Shown here: piece by piece, positions 1 to 8,859 of the stretch
How positions within the stretch are numbered: the first letter of the stretch is position 1
Layout: each line of letters begins with the position of its first letter
From: Alphaproteobacteria bacterium
Lineage (GTDB): Bacteria > Pseudomonadota > Alphaproteobacteria > SMXS01
NCBI GenBank assembly: GCA_016124315.1
Contig: WGNW01000045.1
Span: 1-36,122, forward strand
DNA length: 36,122 bases
Direction: 5' to 3'
Position numbers and translations under genes: made by a program
Notes under the pieces: generated by a model
The model's input: the letters and a program-made list of their open reading frames with translations, nothing else
Database searches by the model: none
Told to the model about the DNA's origin: nothing

Positions 1-309
<309 letters not shown>

Positions 310-491
310 CAGGAGTCGTTGCAGGCTTCTGTATCGGTTACTGTCATGCCCTTGGGGCTGGGGCTGCAGGACACGGTACGGAACCCGTTCCGTTCCGGAC
401 CTGTCCGTTGAGTATGATGGTCTACCGGCGTTGGCCGCGCACTGGCCCGGCTGTGGTGCCGAGCCCGCCCGGCTGGAGGGTACATGGTGTC

Positions 492-875
492 ATGACGCCG
501 ATAAATCTCGCGCTTTTTTTTCTGGCCTGCGTCCTGTCCACCTATCCGATGATCATCGCCCGCCGGCCCGACCGCGAGGCCCTGGCCGAGCGTATGTGGC
601 CCTTCGCTGTGATGGCTGGTGTGGCGGCGGCGGCCGTCGGCGCGATTCAGCTGCTGGAAGTCTGGCCGGCCATCCGCCTGCTGCTGGGCGGCAGCCCGGG
701 ACTGATCCTGCTGACGATGATCGGTCTGGAGATCGTCGTCGGCCTGTTGCTGGCGGTTTCGCCGCTGCTCCGGTTCGCCGCCGGGCGCTGGCGGCAGGCG
801 CTCGCCGCCGTCCAGGCGCCGCTCGGCACCATCGGCATCGCCCTGGTGGCGGTGGCGCTTCTGGATCGGGTATAG
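492..875 (+). CDS. Small integral membrane protein, function unknown
   Basis: A 127-residue protein starting MTPINLALFF. The ATG at 492 has a purine-rich GGAGGG about a dozen bases upstream; an in-frame upstream extension lacks hydrophobic character and is not preferred. At least three hydrophobic stretches are visible (residues about 3-20, 37-57 and 67-88), with a fourth at the C-terminus, so it is probably a four-helix inner-membrane protein. I do not recognise a family. It lies between the divergent uvrA and the downstream ssb, and may be expressed from its own promoter in the 182-bp uvrA gap. No catalytic motif is visible. Confidence 0.7.
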   Translation: MTPINLALFFLACVLSTYPMIIARRPDREALAERMWPFAVMAGVAAAAVGAIQLLEVWPAIRLLLGGSPGLILLTMIGLEIVVGLLLAVSPLLRFAAGRWRQALAAVQAPLGTIGIALVAVALLDRV

Positions 876-989
876 CCACGGCGCGGGCAGGCAGGGCATA
901 GTGGGCTCACGCGGATCATGTTTCTGCTTTGTTCTCATCGCGGTTTACACTAACCTGCCGCATGCTGCAATCGACGAAAGGATCGTGAG

Positions 990-1469
990 ATGGCCGGAAG
1001 CGTCAATAAAGTCATCCTGGTGGGCAATCTGGGGCGCGATCCCGAAGTGCGCATGACCAACAACGGCGGCAAGATCGTCACGCTCAACCTCGCCACCTCC
1101 GAATCGTGGCGCGACCGGCAGAGCGGCGAGCGCCAGGAGCGCACCGAGTGGCACCGGGTGGTGATCTTCAACGAGAATCTGGGCGAGGTCGCCGAGAAGT
1201 ACCTGCGCAAGGGCTCCAAGGTCTACGTGGAGGGCCAGCTCCAGACCCGCAAATGGACCGACCAGTCGGGCCAGGAGCGCTACACCACCGAGGTGGTGCT
1301 GCAGCGCTTCCGGGGCGAGCTGACCATGCTGGACGGCCGCGGCGATGGCGGCGGCGGTTACGGGGGCGGCCGGGAGGACAGCTGGGGCGGCGGCGGCTCC
1401 TCCGGCATGGGCTCGGGCGGTGGCTCGGGCGGCGGCGCCTCCGACCTGGACGACGAAATCCCGTTCTGA
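990..1469 (+). CDS. ssb: Single-stranded DNA-binding protein SSB
   Basis: A 159-residue protein, normal SSB length. SSB coats single-stranded DNA as a tetramer in replication, recombination and repair, and recruits partners through its tail. The N-terminal OB-fold (about residues 1-115) opens with the family signature [20 protein letters not shown] glycine-rich, low-complexity linker follows (about 118-150), and the protein ends in the acidic tip DLDDEIPF that docks SSB-interacting proteins. The ATG is preceded by an AAGGA-type ribosome site. Its place close to uvrA and upstream of gyrA is common in alphaproteobacteria. A possible -10 (TACACT, 946-951) lies upstream but I found no good -35. 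Confidence 0.97.
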   Translation: MAGSVNKVILVGNLGRDPEVRMTNNGGKIVTLNLATSESWRDRQSGERQERTEWHRVVIFNENLGEVAEKYLRKGSKVYVEGQLQTRKWTDQSGQERYTTEVVLQRFRGELTMLDGRGDGGGGYGGGREDSWGGGGSSGMGSGGGSGGGASDLDDEIPF

Positions 1470-1562
1470 TCCGGTCCGGCGTCTCCGGGACTTTGACGTT
1501 GCGCCTCGGCGGCCGCGCCATAGGTTTATTCCTGTTGCGTACTGACTGACGGGAGAACGGAC

Positions 1563-2996
1563 ATGGGTCGAACGGCGCTGGCGGCGGCGGTTGCCGCGGC
1601 GGTGGTGAGCAGCGGGGCGATGGCCGACACGACGGTCTCGCCCGATGCCCGCAAGGATCTCGGCCTGACCGTCTATAACGGCGGCACGGCGCTGGTGCGG
1701 GACACGCGCACCGTCTCGGTAAGTGCGGGGCGCAGCGTCCTGTCCTTCACCGACGTGGCGGCGCAGATCCAGCCGGAGACGGCGCTGCTCAAGGGCGCGC
1801 CGTTCGAGGTGCTGCAGCAGAATTTCGACTTCGACCTGCTGAGCCCGCAGAAGCTGCTGGAGAAGGCCGTCGGCGGCACGGTGCAGCTCTACCGGATCAA
1901 TCCCGCCAGCGGCGAGGAGACCCACGAGACGGCCACCGTGCTCGGCGCCAACAACGGCGTCGTGCTGGAGGTCAATGGCCATATCGAGGCCATGGACGGC
2001 GTCACCGGCCCGAACACGCGGCTGGTGTTCGACCGGCTGCCGCCCGGCCTGCGCTCGCGTCCGACCCTGTCCATGACCGTGGACTCGAAGGCGGCGCGCA
2101 GCGACGACCTGATGCTCACCTACCTGACGGGCGGGCTGAGCTGGAAGGCCGACTACGTGGCCAACCTGGCGCCCGACGACAAGTCGCTGTCGCTGCAGGG
2201 CTGGATCACCGTGACCAACACCAGCGGCGCCGACTACGACGACGCCAGCCTGCAGGTCGTGGCCGGGCAGGTGAACCGCGTCTCGCAGAATTATCGCCGC
2301 GACATGGCCGCCTCCGCACCGGCGCCGATGGCGAAGATGGCATCGGCGCCCTCCGAGGAATCCTTCTTCGACTACCACCTCTACACGGTGCCGGGCCGCA
2401 TCACCCTGGCGGACAACCAGACCAAGCAGCTGGCGCTGCTGGAAGCGCCCCGGATCGCCGGCAAGCGCATCCTGGAAAGCCGCGGCAACGGTTACTGGTA
2501 CTGGTCCCGCGTCGGCGAGATCCAGCCGGACCACGCGTCGATCACGCTGAAGTTCGAGAACCGGGAGGCGAACGGTCTCGGCATGCCGCTGCCCGGCGGC
2601 GTGATCCGCGTCTACAAGGAGGATTCCCGCGGCCAGGCCCAGTTCGTCGGCGAGGACAACATCGATCACACGCCGAAGAACGAGGAGGTCACCCTCGACC
2701 TGGGCCAGGCCTTCGACGTCACCGTGCTGCGCAAGCAGACCGACTTCCGCCAGACGCCGAAGCAGGACGGCCAGATCGCCGAGACCACCACCTCGTGGCA
2801 GGTCAGCGTCAAGAACGGCAAGAAGGAGGCCGTGGACGTCCGGGTCGTCGAGCCCATGCAGGGCGACTGGACGGTGACCCAGGAGAGCCAGCCCCACGTC
2901 AAGGAGTCCTCCACCGAGGCGGTCTGGACGGTGAAGGTGCCGGCCGAGGGGGAAAGCGGTTTTACCTATACGGTCGTGACGCGTAGAGTACCCTGA
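1563..2996 (+). CDS. Exported DUF4139 domain protein
   Basis: A 477-residue protein with a clear signal peptide: a short basic start, an alanine/valine-rich core, and probable cleavage after AMA near residue 21. The rest resembles the DUF4139 family of exported beta-rich proteins (phrases such as TVYNGGTALVRDTR at the start, GGLSWKADYV in the middle, and a C-terminal VKVPAEGESGFTYTV typical of the domain end). The biochemical role of the family is not established. An internal stretch rich in Ala, Pro, Met and Ser (about residues 250-262) looks like a linker. A GGGAGAA ribosome site precedes the ATG. It follows ssb by 93 bp and precedes a small membrane protein by 56 bp, possibly as one transcript. 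Confidence 0.85.
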   Translation: MGRTALAAAVAAAVVSSGAMADTTVSPDARKDLGLTVYNGGTALVRDTRTVSVSAGRSVLSFTDVAAQIQPETALLKGAPFEVLQQNFDFDLLSPQKLLEKAVGGTVQLYRINPASGEETHETATVLGANNGVVLEVNGHIEAMDGVTGPNTRLVFDRLPPGLRSRPTLSMTVDSKAARSDDLMLTYLTGGLSWKADYVANLAPDDKSLSLQGWITVTNTSGADYDDASLQVVAGQVNRVSQNYRRDMAASAPAPMAKMASAPSEESFFDYHLYTVPGRITLADNQTKQLALLEAPRIAGKRILESRGNGYWYWSRVGEIQPDHASITLKFENREANGLGMPLPGGVIRVYKEDSRGQAQFVGEDNIDHTPKNEEVTLDLGQAFDVTVLRKQTDFRQTPKQDGQIAETTTSWQVSVKNGKKEAVDVRVVEPMQGDWTVTQESQPHVKESSTEAVWTVKVPAEGESGFTYTVVTRRVP

Positions 2997-3006
2997 TCGT
3001 TGACCA

Positions 3007-3030
3007 GGAGCGGGCTGGGCCGTCCGCTCC
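3007..3030 (+). other. Intergenic hairpin between DUF4139 gene and membrane-protein gene
   Basis: A perfect 7-bp inverted repeat (GGAGCGG / CCGCTCC) with a 10-nt loop lies in the 56-bp gap. No T-run follows, so it is not a standard intrinsic terminator; it could stabilise or partly separate the two messages. Confidence 0.4.
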
Positions 3031-3052
3031 GCCGGGGCAGGGGGGGAAGGCA

Positions 3053-3478
3053 ATGGCGGTCGCGCTCATCATCGTTTCCATCGTGATCGGGCTCTACGTG
3101 GTGATGCCCGTGCTGGCGAAGTCCGACGAGAATGCCCAGCGAACGCTGGAAAGGATCAGCGCCTACCGCTGGATGATCGGCCTCGCCGTGCTGGTCTTCG
3201 CGGTCGTCGCCTTCCTCGTGGTGCTGCTGCGGACGCCCGGCTACTACATCCACATCTTCCTCTCGCTGATCGCGCTGCTGGGCGCCGCCCTCGTCCTCGC
3301 GGTGATCGGCTATCTGATGGCCTACGACGTGATCTCCCAGCAGCTCCAGGGCAGCAGCGCCGACACCCAGGCGCGTGCCGCGGAGTTCCGCGCCAAGTGG
3401 GAACCGAGGCTGAACCGGCTGGGGATCGCCGCGCTCGCGCTGGGATTCGCGGCGCTGATCCTGCGGCTGACCGCCTGA
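3053..3478 (+). CDS. Small membrane protein, function unknown
   Basis: A 141-residue protein starting MAVALIIVSI with four hydrophobic segments: residues about 2-20, 43-60, 65-87 and 122-138. A charged segment between the third and fourth helices (about 95-120, rich in Ala, Arg and Gln) probably sits outside the membrane. A strong G-rich ribosome site (AGGGGGGAAGG) precedes the ATG. I do not recognise the family. It follows the DUF4139 gene on the same strand and sits just upstream of the gyrA promoter, so it is either the end of a short ssb-DUF4139-membrane protein run or separately expressed. Confidence 0.7.
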   Translation: MAVALIIVSIVIGLYVVMPVLAKSDENAQRTLERISAYRWMIGLAVLVFAVVAFLVVLLRTPGYYIHIFLSLIALLGAALVLAVIGYLMAYDVISQQLQGSSADTQARAAEFRAKWEPRLNRLGIAALALGFAALILRLTA

Positions 3479-3548
3479 TCCGTTCGCGGCGCCTGCCAAC
3501 GGCGAAAAATACCGTGTAAGTTCAATGACTTGATCGGCCAGTGAATCC

Positions 3549-3577
3549 TTGTGACGGCCCATCCCGGCTGGTATATT
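3549..3577 (+). promoter_or_regulatory. Predicted sigma70-type promoter of gyrA
   Basis: TTGTGA at 3549-3554 and TATATT at 3572-3577 are separated by exactly 17 bp. The -10 matches consensus at five of six positions and the -35 at four of six. It lies about 75 bp before the gyrA start and would give a leader containing the hairpin at 3602-3623. Confidence 0.6.
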
Positions 3578-3601
3578 CGACATCCCGGAAATACAACATG
3601 T

Positions 3602-3623
3602 TGCGCCGCGTCATCGCGGCGCA
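3602..3623 (+). promoter_or_regulatory. Hairpin in the gyrA 5' leader
   Basis: GCGCCGCG and CGCGGCGC form a perfect stem around the tetraloop TCAT, and an outer T-A pair extends it to 9 bp. It lies between the predicted promoter and the GGAAGG ribosome site (near 3633-3638). No directly adjacent T-run is present, so it is a leader structure and not an obvious terminator. Confidence 0.5.
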
Positions 3624-3650
3624 CTGCATTTTGGAAGGCAGTCCACGGTC

Positions 3651-6410
3651 TTGACCGACGATACCAATCTCCCGCCCGATCCGCCCGACGACGATCTGCC
3701 GGCCGGTTCCGGCGGCCCCGCGCTGCCCTCGGTCACCATCGAGGAGGAGATGCGGCGTTCCTATCTCGATTACGCCATGAGCGTGATCGTCTCGCGCGCG
3801 CTGCCCGACGTGCGCGACGGCCTGAAGCCGGTCCATCGCCGCATCCTCCATTCCATGAACGAGAACGGCTATACCCACGACAAGGGATACCGCAAGTCGG
3901 CCCGCATCGTCGGCGACGTTCTCGGCAAGTATCATCCCCACGGCGACCAGTCGGTCTACGACGCCATGGTGCGCATGGCGCAGGACTTCTCCATGCGCCT
4001 GCCGCTGATCGGCGGCCAGGGCAACTTCGGCTCGCTGGACAACGACCCGCCGGCGGCCATGCGGTACACCGAGGCGCGGCTGGCCCTGCCGGCCGAGGCC
4101 ATGCTGGACGACCTGGGCAACGACACCGTCGATTTCGTCGACAACTACGACGGCCAGGAGCGGGAGCCGTCCGTGCTGCCGGCCCGCTTCCCCAACCTGC
4201 TGGTCAACGGCGGCGGCGGCATCGCCGTCGGCATGGCGACCAACATCCCGCCCCACAATCTGGGCGAGGTCATCGACGCCTGCTGCGCCTATGTCGACGA
4301 TCCGGGCGTCACCGACGACCGGCTGCTGGAGCTGGTGCCGGGGCCGGACTTCCCGACAGGCGGCATCATCCTTGGGCGCGCCGGCGCCAGCGCGGCGGCG
4401 CGAACCGGCAGGGGCTCGGTGGTGATCCGCGGCAAGGTGCATTTCGAGGATCTGCGCAAGGACCGCAGGGCGATCATCGTCACCGAGATTCCCTACCAGG
4501 TGAACAAGGCGGGGATGGTGGAGAAGATCTCCGAGCTGCACCGCTCGAAGCGGGTGGAGGGCATCGCCGAACTGCGCGACGAATCCGATCGCCACGGCAT
4601 CCGCGTGGTGGTCGAGCTGAAGCGCGAGGCCGTGCCCGACATCGTGCTGAACCAGCTCTACCGGTTCTCGCCGCTGCAGACCAGCTTCGGCGGCAACGCG
4701 CTCGCCCTGAATGGTGGGCGGCCCATGCAGCTGACCCTGAAGGAGATGATCGCCGCGTTCGTGGAGTTCCGCGCCGAGGTGATCACCCGCCGGGTGCGGC
4801 ACCTGCTGAGCAAGGCGCGCGACCGGGCCCACGTCCTGGTCGGCCTGGCCATCGCCGTCGCCAACATCGACGAGGTGATCGCGCTGATCCGCGCCGCACC
4901 CGACACGCCCACGGCGCGCCAGCAACTCATGGAGCGGATCTGGCCCGCCTCGGAGGTGGCGCCGCTGATCGCGCTGATCAACGAGCCGGGCCACGAGGTG
5001 GTGGACGGCCGCTACCGGCTGTCCGACGCCCAGGCGCGGGCGATCCTCGACCTGCGGCTCGCCCGCCTCACCGCCCTCGGCCGCGACGAGATTGGCGACG
5101 AGCTGAAGGGGCTGGCGGACAACATCCTCGACTACCTGGAGACGCTGCGGAACCATTCCAAGCTGATGGGCATCCTGCGCGACGAACTGGTGGAGATGAA
5201 GGACAAGTTCGCCACCCCGCGCCGCACCGTCATCGAGGAGAGCGAGTTCGACTTCGAGGACGAGGACCTGATCGCGCCCGAAGACATGGTGGTGACCATC
5301 ACCAATGCGGGCTACGCCAAGCGGGTGCCGCTCACCACCTACCGGGCGCAGAACCGGGGCGGCAAGGGCCGGTCCGGCATGTCGACGAGGGACGAGGACT
5401 TCGTCACCCAGCTGTTCGTCGCCAACACCCACACGCCGCTGCTGGTGTTCACCGACCGCGGCCTGGTGTTCAAGATCAAGGTGTGGAAGCTGCCGGTGGG
5501 CACCCCCCAGGCGCGCGGCCGGCCGCTGATCAACATGCTCCCGCTGTCAGAGGGCGAGGGCATCGCAACCGTCATGCCGCTGCCCGAGGACGAGGCCACC
5601 TGGGGCGAGCTCAACGTGATGTTCGTCACCTCGCGCGGCTCGGTGCGGCGGAATACCCTGGACGACTTCTCCAACGTGAAGTCCAACGGCAAGATTGCCA
5701 TGAAGCTGGAGGACGGCAACCGGTTGATCGCCGTGCGGCCCTGCACGGACGGCGACGACGTGCTGCTGTCGGCCCGGTTCGGCAAGTGCATCCGGTTCCC
5801 GGTGACGGAGGTTCGCGTTTTCGCCGGCCGCTCGTCGGAGGGCGTGCGCGGCATGCGGCTGGCCGAGGGCGACGAAGTCATCTCCATGTCGATCCTTCGC
5901 CATACCGAGATCGCCATCGACGAGCGCGACGCCTATCTGCGGGTGATGAACGCCCGCCGCCGCGGCGAGGACGTCGAGCCCGACGGCATCGCCGCGGAGC
6001 GGGTGGCCGAGCTCGAGGCGGCGGAGCAGTTCATCCTCAGCGTCACGGAGAACGGCTACGGCAAGCGCACCAGCGCCTACGAGTACCGCATTTCCGGCCG
6101 TGACGGGCAGGGCATCATCGACATCGACGCCTCCGACCGAAACGGCGCCGTGGTGGCCAGCTTCCCGGTGGAGGACGAGGACGAGATCATGCTGACCAGC
6201 AATGGCGGCCAGCTGATCCGCATGGGCGTGCACAACATCCGCATCACCAGCCGGGCGACCCAGGGCGTCACCCTGTTCAAGGTGGCCGACGACGAGAAGG
6301 TGGTGTCGGTGGCACGGCTGGCCGACGTGGACCAGGAGGCCGAGGACGACGAGGCCGGAGACGGCATCGACGGCGATGAGCCCGACGGCCCAGACGGCGA
6401 AACGGAATAG
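3651..6410 (+). CDS. gyrA: DNA gyrase subunit A
   Basis: A 919-residue GyrA, the DNA breakage-reunion subunit that introduces negative supercoils together with GyrB. The likely start is TTG at 3651, after a GGAAGG ribosome site. The active-site tyrosine is Tyr139 in the [10 protein letters not shown] motif (E. coli Tyr122). A GyrA-box-like heptad QNRGGKG at residues 567-573 separates it from ParC. The C-terminal beta-pinwheel region is followed by a strongly acidic tail. In the quinolone region the sequence is [11 protein letters not shown], placing Gln100 at the position of E. coli Ser83 and keeping Asp104 at the position of Asp87. coaD follows 11 bp downstream. Confidence 0.97.
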   Translation: MTDDTNLPPDPPDDDLPAGSGGPALPSVTIEEEMRRSYLDYAMSVIVSRALPDVRDGLKPVHRRILHSMNENGYTHDKGYRKSARIVGDVLGKYHPHGDQSVYDAMVRMAQDFSMRLPLIGGQGNFGSLDNDPPAAMRYTEARLALPAEAMLDDLGNDTVDFVDNYDGQEREPSVLPARFPNLLVNGGGGIAVGMATNIPPHNLGEVIDACCAYVDDPGVTDDRLLELVPGPDFPTGGIILGRAGASAAARTGRGSVVIRGKVHFEDLRKDRRAIIVTEIPYQVNKAGMVEKISELHRSKRVEGIAELRDESDRHGIRVVVELKREAVPDIVLNQLYRFSPLQTSFGGNALALNGGRPMQLTLKEMIAAFVEFRAEVITRRVRHLLSKARDRAHVLVGLAIAVANIDEVIALIRAAPDTPTARQQLMERIWPASEVAPLIALINEPGHEVVDGRYRLSDAQARAILDLRLARLTALGRDEIGDELKGLADNILDYLETLRNHSKLMGILRDELVEMKDKFATPRRTVIEESEFDFEDEDLIAPEDMVVTITNAGYAKRVPLTTYRAQNRGGKGRSGMSTRDEDFVTQLFVANTHTPLLVFTDRGLVFKIKVWKLPVGTPQARGRPLINMLPLSEGEGIATVMPLPEDEATWGELNVMFVTSRGSVRRNTLDDFSNVKSNGKIAMKLEDGNRLIAVRPCTDGDDVLLSARFGKCIRFPVTEVRVFAGRSSEGVRGMRLAEGDEVISMSILRHTEIAIDERDAYLRVMNARRRGEDVEPDGIAAERVAELEAAEQFILSVTENGYGKRTSAYEYRISGRDGQGIIDIDASDRNGAVVASFPVEDEDEIMLTSNGGQLIRMGVHNIRITSRATQGVTLFKVADDEKVVSVARLADVDQEAEDDEAGDGIDGDEPDGPDGETE

Positions 6411-6421
6411 GCGGACTTACC

Positions 6422-6925
6422 ATGGCCAAGCAGCGCGTCGGGGTCTACCCGGGCACTTTCGATCCCATTCACAACGGGCACCTGGACATCATCGGCCGCG
6501 CCCTGCGCCTGGTGGACAAGCTGGTCATCGGCGTCGCCATCAACGCCGGCAAGGGACCGGTGTTTTCGCTGGAGGAGCGGGTCGAGATGGTCCGCCGCGA
6601 GACCAGCCGGCTGCAGGCCGACGGCGCCATCGCGGTGCAGCCGTTCAGCGGCCTCGTCGTCGGCTTCGCCGAGGAGGTGGGCGCGGGCGTGCTGGTGCGC
6701 GGCCTGCGCAGCGTCACCGACTTCGACTACGAGTTCCAGATGAACGGCATGAACTCGGCGCTCAACCCGAACGTGGAGACGGTCTACCTGGCGGCCAGCA
6801 TCGGCTGCCAGGCCATCGCCTCCAAGCTGATCCGCGAGATCGCCATGATGGGCGGCGACATCAGCGCCTTCGTGCCGCCCGACGTGGTGGTGCGCACGGC
6901 GATACGGCTGCGCGAGAAGGACTAG
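6422..6925 (+). CDS. coaD: Phosphopantetheine adenylyltransferase (CoaD)
   Basis: A 167-residue protein, standard for CoaD, which transfers AMP from ATP to 4'-phosphopantetheine in the penultimate step of coenzyme A synthesis. The nucleotidyltransferase signature is YPGTFDPIHNGH at residues 9-20, with the HxGH-type motif at 17-20. The conserved LVRGLRSVTDFDYEFQMNGM segment lies in the middle, and an ASKLIREIA segment near the C-terminus corresponds to the ISSTxVRE region. It is cytoplasmic. It follows gyrA by 11 bp and the exported cyclophilin starts 2 bp after its stop, so gyrA, coaD and the cyclophilins are probably co-transcribed. Confidence 0.96.
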   Translation: MAKQRVGVYPGTFDPIHNGHLDIIGRALRLVDKLVIGVAINAGKGPVFSLEERVEMVRRETSRLQADGAIAVQPFSGLVVGFAEEVGAGVLVRGLRSVTDFDYEFQMNGMNSALNPNVETVYLAASIGCQAIASKLIREIAMMGGDISAFVPPDVVVRTAIRLREKD

Positions 6926-6927
6926 CC

Positions 6928-7542
6928 ATGGCGCTGCTTCGCCGTCTCCTCCTCGCCGCGCTGTTGTCGGCGGCGGGCACGCCGGCCCTCGCGCTTGACT
7001 GGTCGAGCCTCGATGCCGAGAACGTGCTGGTGATGCAGCTGCGCACCGGCCCGGTGATCATCGAGATGCGCCCGGACGTGGCGCCCAACCACGTGGCGCG
7101 GATCAAGCAGCTGGTGCGCGCCGGGTTCTACGACGGGCTGGCGTTCCACCGGGTGATCCCGGGCTTCATGGCCCAGACCGGCGATCCCAGGGGCGACGGC
7201 TCGGGAGGCTCCGGACAGAATCTCAAGGCCGAGTTCAGCAACCTGCACCACATGCGGGGCACGGTCTCCATGGCCCGCACCGACGACGAGGACAACGCCG
7301 ACAGCCAGTTCTTCATCATGCTCAACGCCAATTTGTCCCTCGACCACAAATACACCATCTGGGGACGGGTGATCGAAGGCATGGAGAACGTGGACCAGAT
7401 CAAGCAGGGCACCGAAGCCGCCGATGGCCGGGTCGACTTTCCCGACCGCATCGTGTGGATGAAGGTGGCCGCCGACATGCCCGCTGCCGAGCGGGACAAG
7501 CTCTTTCCGCCGCCGGCGCCGCCGCTGGCCGCAACACCCTGA
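6928..7542 (+). CDS. Exported cyclophilin-type peptidyl-prolyl isomerase
   Basis: A 204-residue protein. The first about 22 residues (MALLRRLLLAALLSAAG, ending PALA) form a signal peptide, so the enzyme acts in the periplasm on prolyl bonds of exported proteins. The cyclophilin domain is intact, with FYDGLAFHRVIPGFMAQTGDP, the GSGGSG loop, and the SQFFIML segment. A proline/alanine-rich tail ends the protein. I chose the ATG at 6928, 2 bp after the coaD stop, because it begins the signal peptide; the longer open frame upstream overlaps gyrA and coaD in another frame. The next gene is a second cyclophilin, so this pair is a tandem duplication with division by compartment. Confidence 0.93.
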   Translation: MALLRRLLLAALLSAAGTPALALDWSSLDAENVLVMQLRTGPVIIEMRPDVAPNHVARIKQLVRAGFYDGLAFHRVIPGFMAQTGDPRGDGSGGSGQNLKAEFSNLHHMRGTVSMARTDDEDNADSQFFIMLNANLSLDHKYTIWGRVIEGMENVDQIKQGTEAADGRVDFPDRIVWMKVAADMPAAERDKLFPPPAPPLAATP

Positions 7543-7556
7543 CAGGAGACGATCCC

Positions 7557-8039
7557 ATGACCGCCGATGCGGACAACACCCTCTATCTCGACCTCAAGGA
7601 CGGCCGCGTCACCATCGAGATGCTGCCCGGCAAGGCGCCCGGCCACGTGGCGCGCATCAAGGAGCTGGTCCGCGCCGGCTTCTACGACGGGCTGAAGTTC
7701 CACCGGGTGATCGGCGGCTTCATGGCGCAGACCGGCTGCCCCCACGGCACCGGCACCGGCGGCTCGGGCCAGAAGCTGAAGGCCGAGTTCAACGACGTGC
7801 CCCACGAGCGCGGCACCGTCTCCATGGCCCGGGCCATGGACCCGAACAGCGGCGACAGCCAGTTCTTCATCTGCTTCGATTCCGCGCCACACCTCAACGG
7901 CCAGTACACCGCCTGGGGCAAGGTGGTCGACGGCATGGAGTACGTGGACGCCATCAAGAAGGGCGATTCCCGCTCCAACGGTTCGGTCAGCGACCCCGAC
8001 GCCATCGTCAAGGCGACGATCGCCGCCGACACGATCTGA
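7557..8039 (+). CDS. Cytoplasmic cyclophilin-type peptidyl-prolyl isomerase
   Basis: A 160-residue single-domain cyclophilin without a signal peptide. Conserved features include the FHRVIGGFMAQTG segment with its catalytic Arg, the GTGTGGSG loop, and the DSQFFICF segment. An ACAGGAGA ribosome site precedes the ATG at 7557. It clearly resembles the preceding exported isomerase (shared phrases include HVARIK and LVRAGFYDGL), which points to tandem duplication. Its 3' end is followed by an imperfect palindrome and by a convergent DUF2239 gene. Confidence 0.94.
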   Translation: MTADADNTLYLDLKDGRVTIEMLPGKAPGHVARIKELVRAGFYDGLKFHRVIGGFMAQTGCPHGTGTGGSGQKLKAEFNDVPHERGTVSMARAMDPNSGDSQFFICFDSAPHLNGQYTAWGKVVDGMEYVDAIKKGDSRSNGSVSDPDAIVKATIAADTI

Positions 8040-8065
8040 ACGCCGTCGGTCGATCATCGCCTGAG

Positions 8066-8119
8066 CTGGAACAAGATTTGCCGCTCAGGTTGAACCGGCC
8101 TGAGCGGATCATGTTCTAG
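8066..8119. repeat. Imperfect intergenic palindrome between convergent genes
   Basis: The arms CTGGAACAAGATTTGCCGCTCAGG-type (8066-8089) and CCTGAGCGGATCATGTTCTAG-type (8099-8119, with the outer part imperfect) fold on each other. The inner 9 bp (CCGCTCAGG / CCTGAGCGG, 8081-8089 and 8099-8107) pair perfectly around a 9-nt loop. It sits between the second cyclophilin and the convergent DUF2239 gene, and its right end supplies the TAG stop of the latter. The arrangement fits a dispersed palindromic element or a bidirectional terminator. A related half (GCGGATCATGTTTCT) occurs near 912-926 upstream of ssb. Confidence 0.5.
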
Positions 8120-8730
8120 GCGGCCCGGTCGGGCCCCAGGCTGCGGAACGCGGCGGCGGCCAGGGCATAGGCATGGTCGCGCACGTCCACCGGCCAGTTC
8201 TCGGTTTCCCGGCCGAACCGCCGCAGGTCGCTGGCGAACAGTGCCCGCGTCGCCTCCTCGAAGCCGGCCTCGTCGCCGGCCATGGCCGACATGAAGCGGT
8301 AGGCGGTTTCCTGCGCCTCGCGGGTGCGGTCGCGCTGACCCGCCGTGCGGCGCGCCTCGTCCACCAGCCTGCGCAGGGTGACGGAGGCGCCGCCGGGCTG
8401 GGACGACAGCCACTCCCAGTGGCGCGGCAGCAGCGTCACCTCGCGCGAGACCACGCCAAGGCGCGGCCGCCCCGGCCCCCGATGCGGCTCCTCCTCGGGC
8501 GCGGGCTTCGCCTTGGGCGGCGCGGCGAGCCGGCGCAGCACGTCGTCCCGCGTGCCGCGCAAATCCACCTCGACCACCCGGCTGGTGTGGTTGTCGAAGA
8601 CCAGGATGGCCGCCTCCGGGTCCCGTTCCACGGTCTCCTTCGCCATCATGGCGACCCAGGTGAGGTCGCCGGTCGCGATGCGGACCGTGCCGTTGAAGGC
8701 GGTGCAGCCGGGAGGTAGAAGGTCGTCCAT
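8116..8730 (-). CDS. DUF2239 family protein
   Basis: A 204-residue protein I recognise as DUF2239 from its conserved core LGVVSREVTLLPRHWEWL followed by QPGGASVTLRRLVDEAR (about residues 92-127). Just before that core lies GPGRPR, which resembles a short AT-hook-like basic motif, so DNA or RNA contact is possible but unproven. The N-terminus (MDDLLPPGCTAFNGT) and the FDNHTSRVVEVDLRG segment are also typical. The C-terminal half is helical and rich in Ala and Arg. Function is unknown. It is divergent from queA, with a 129-bp shared AT-richer control region, and convergent with the cyclophilins. Confidence 0.85.
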   Translation of the reverse strand: MDDLLPPGCTAFNGTVRIATGDLTWVAMMAKETVERDPEAAILVFDNHTSRVVEVDLRGTRDDVLRRLAAPPKAKPAPEEEPHRGPGRPRLGVVSREVTLLPRHWEWLSSQPGGASVTLRRLVDEARRTAGQRDRTREAQETAYRFMSAMAGDEAGFEEATRALFASDLRRFGRETENWPVDVRDHAYALAAAAFRSLGPDRAA

Positions 8731-8757
8731 GCAGGGGCTCCTGATCGTGGTGGCGGG

Positions 8758-8786
8758 AAATTACCCGTCGGTAACCTCGTCGTCAA
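8758..8786 (-). promoter_or_regulatory. Possible promoter of the DUF2239 gene
   Basis: Reading the minus strand, TTGACG (8786-8781) and TAATTT (8763-8758) are 17 bp apart and lie 28 bp before the start at 8730. The -35 is good (five of six), the -10 is weak. A 5-bp inverted repeat TTACC-CGTC-GGTAA at 8761-8774 overlaps the -10, as an operator would. Confidence 0.4.
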
Positions 8787-8788
8787 AT

Positions 8789-8816
8789 ATTATCCGGGTA
8801 AAATATCCGTGATAAT
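8789..8816. promoter_or_regulatory. Imperfect palindrome in the DUF2239/queA divergent region
   Basis: ATTATC at 8789-8794 mirrors GATAAT at 8811-8816, with partial pairing (CGG/CCG) inside. GATAAT is also a plausible -10 for queA (start 8860). The site may be a regulator operator or just an AT-rich promoter core. Confidence 0.35.
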
Positions 8817-8859
8817 CGGATTTGCATGAGGCTGCGGATTCCGGCATTCACGCGCGGTC

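Noticed and set aside
381..395. GAAC and GTTC words between uvrA and the small membrane-protein gene, as an SOS (LexA) box
   Set aside because: The arrangement is GAAC-N7-GTTC and GTTC-N1-GTTC; the known alphaproteobacterial box is a direct repeat GTTC-N7-GTTC.
931..946. GTTC...GTTT upstream of ssb as an SOS box
   Set aside because: Spacing is one base too long and the second half is imperfect.
945..3053. 702-codon minus-strand open frame across ssb and the DUF4139 gene
   Set aside because: It is antisense to two recognised genes, with Arg/His/Ala-rich shadow composition.
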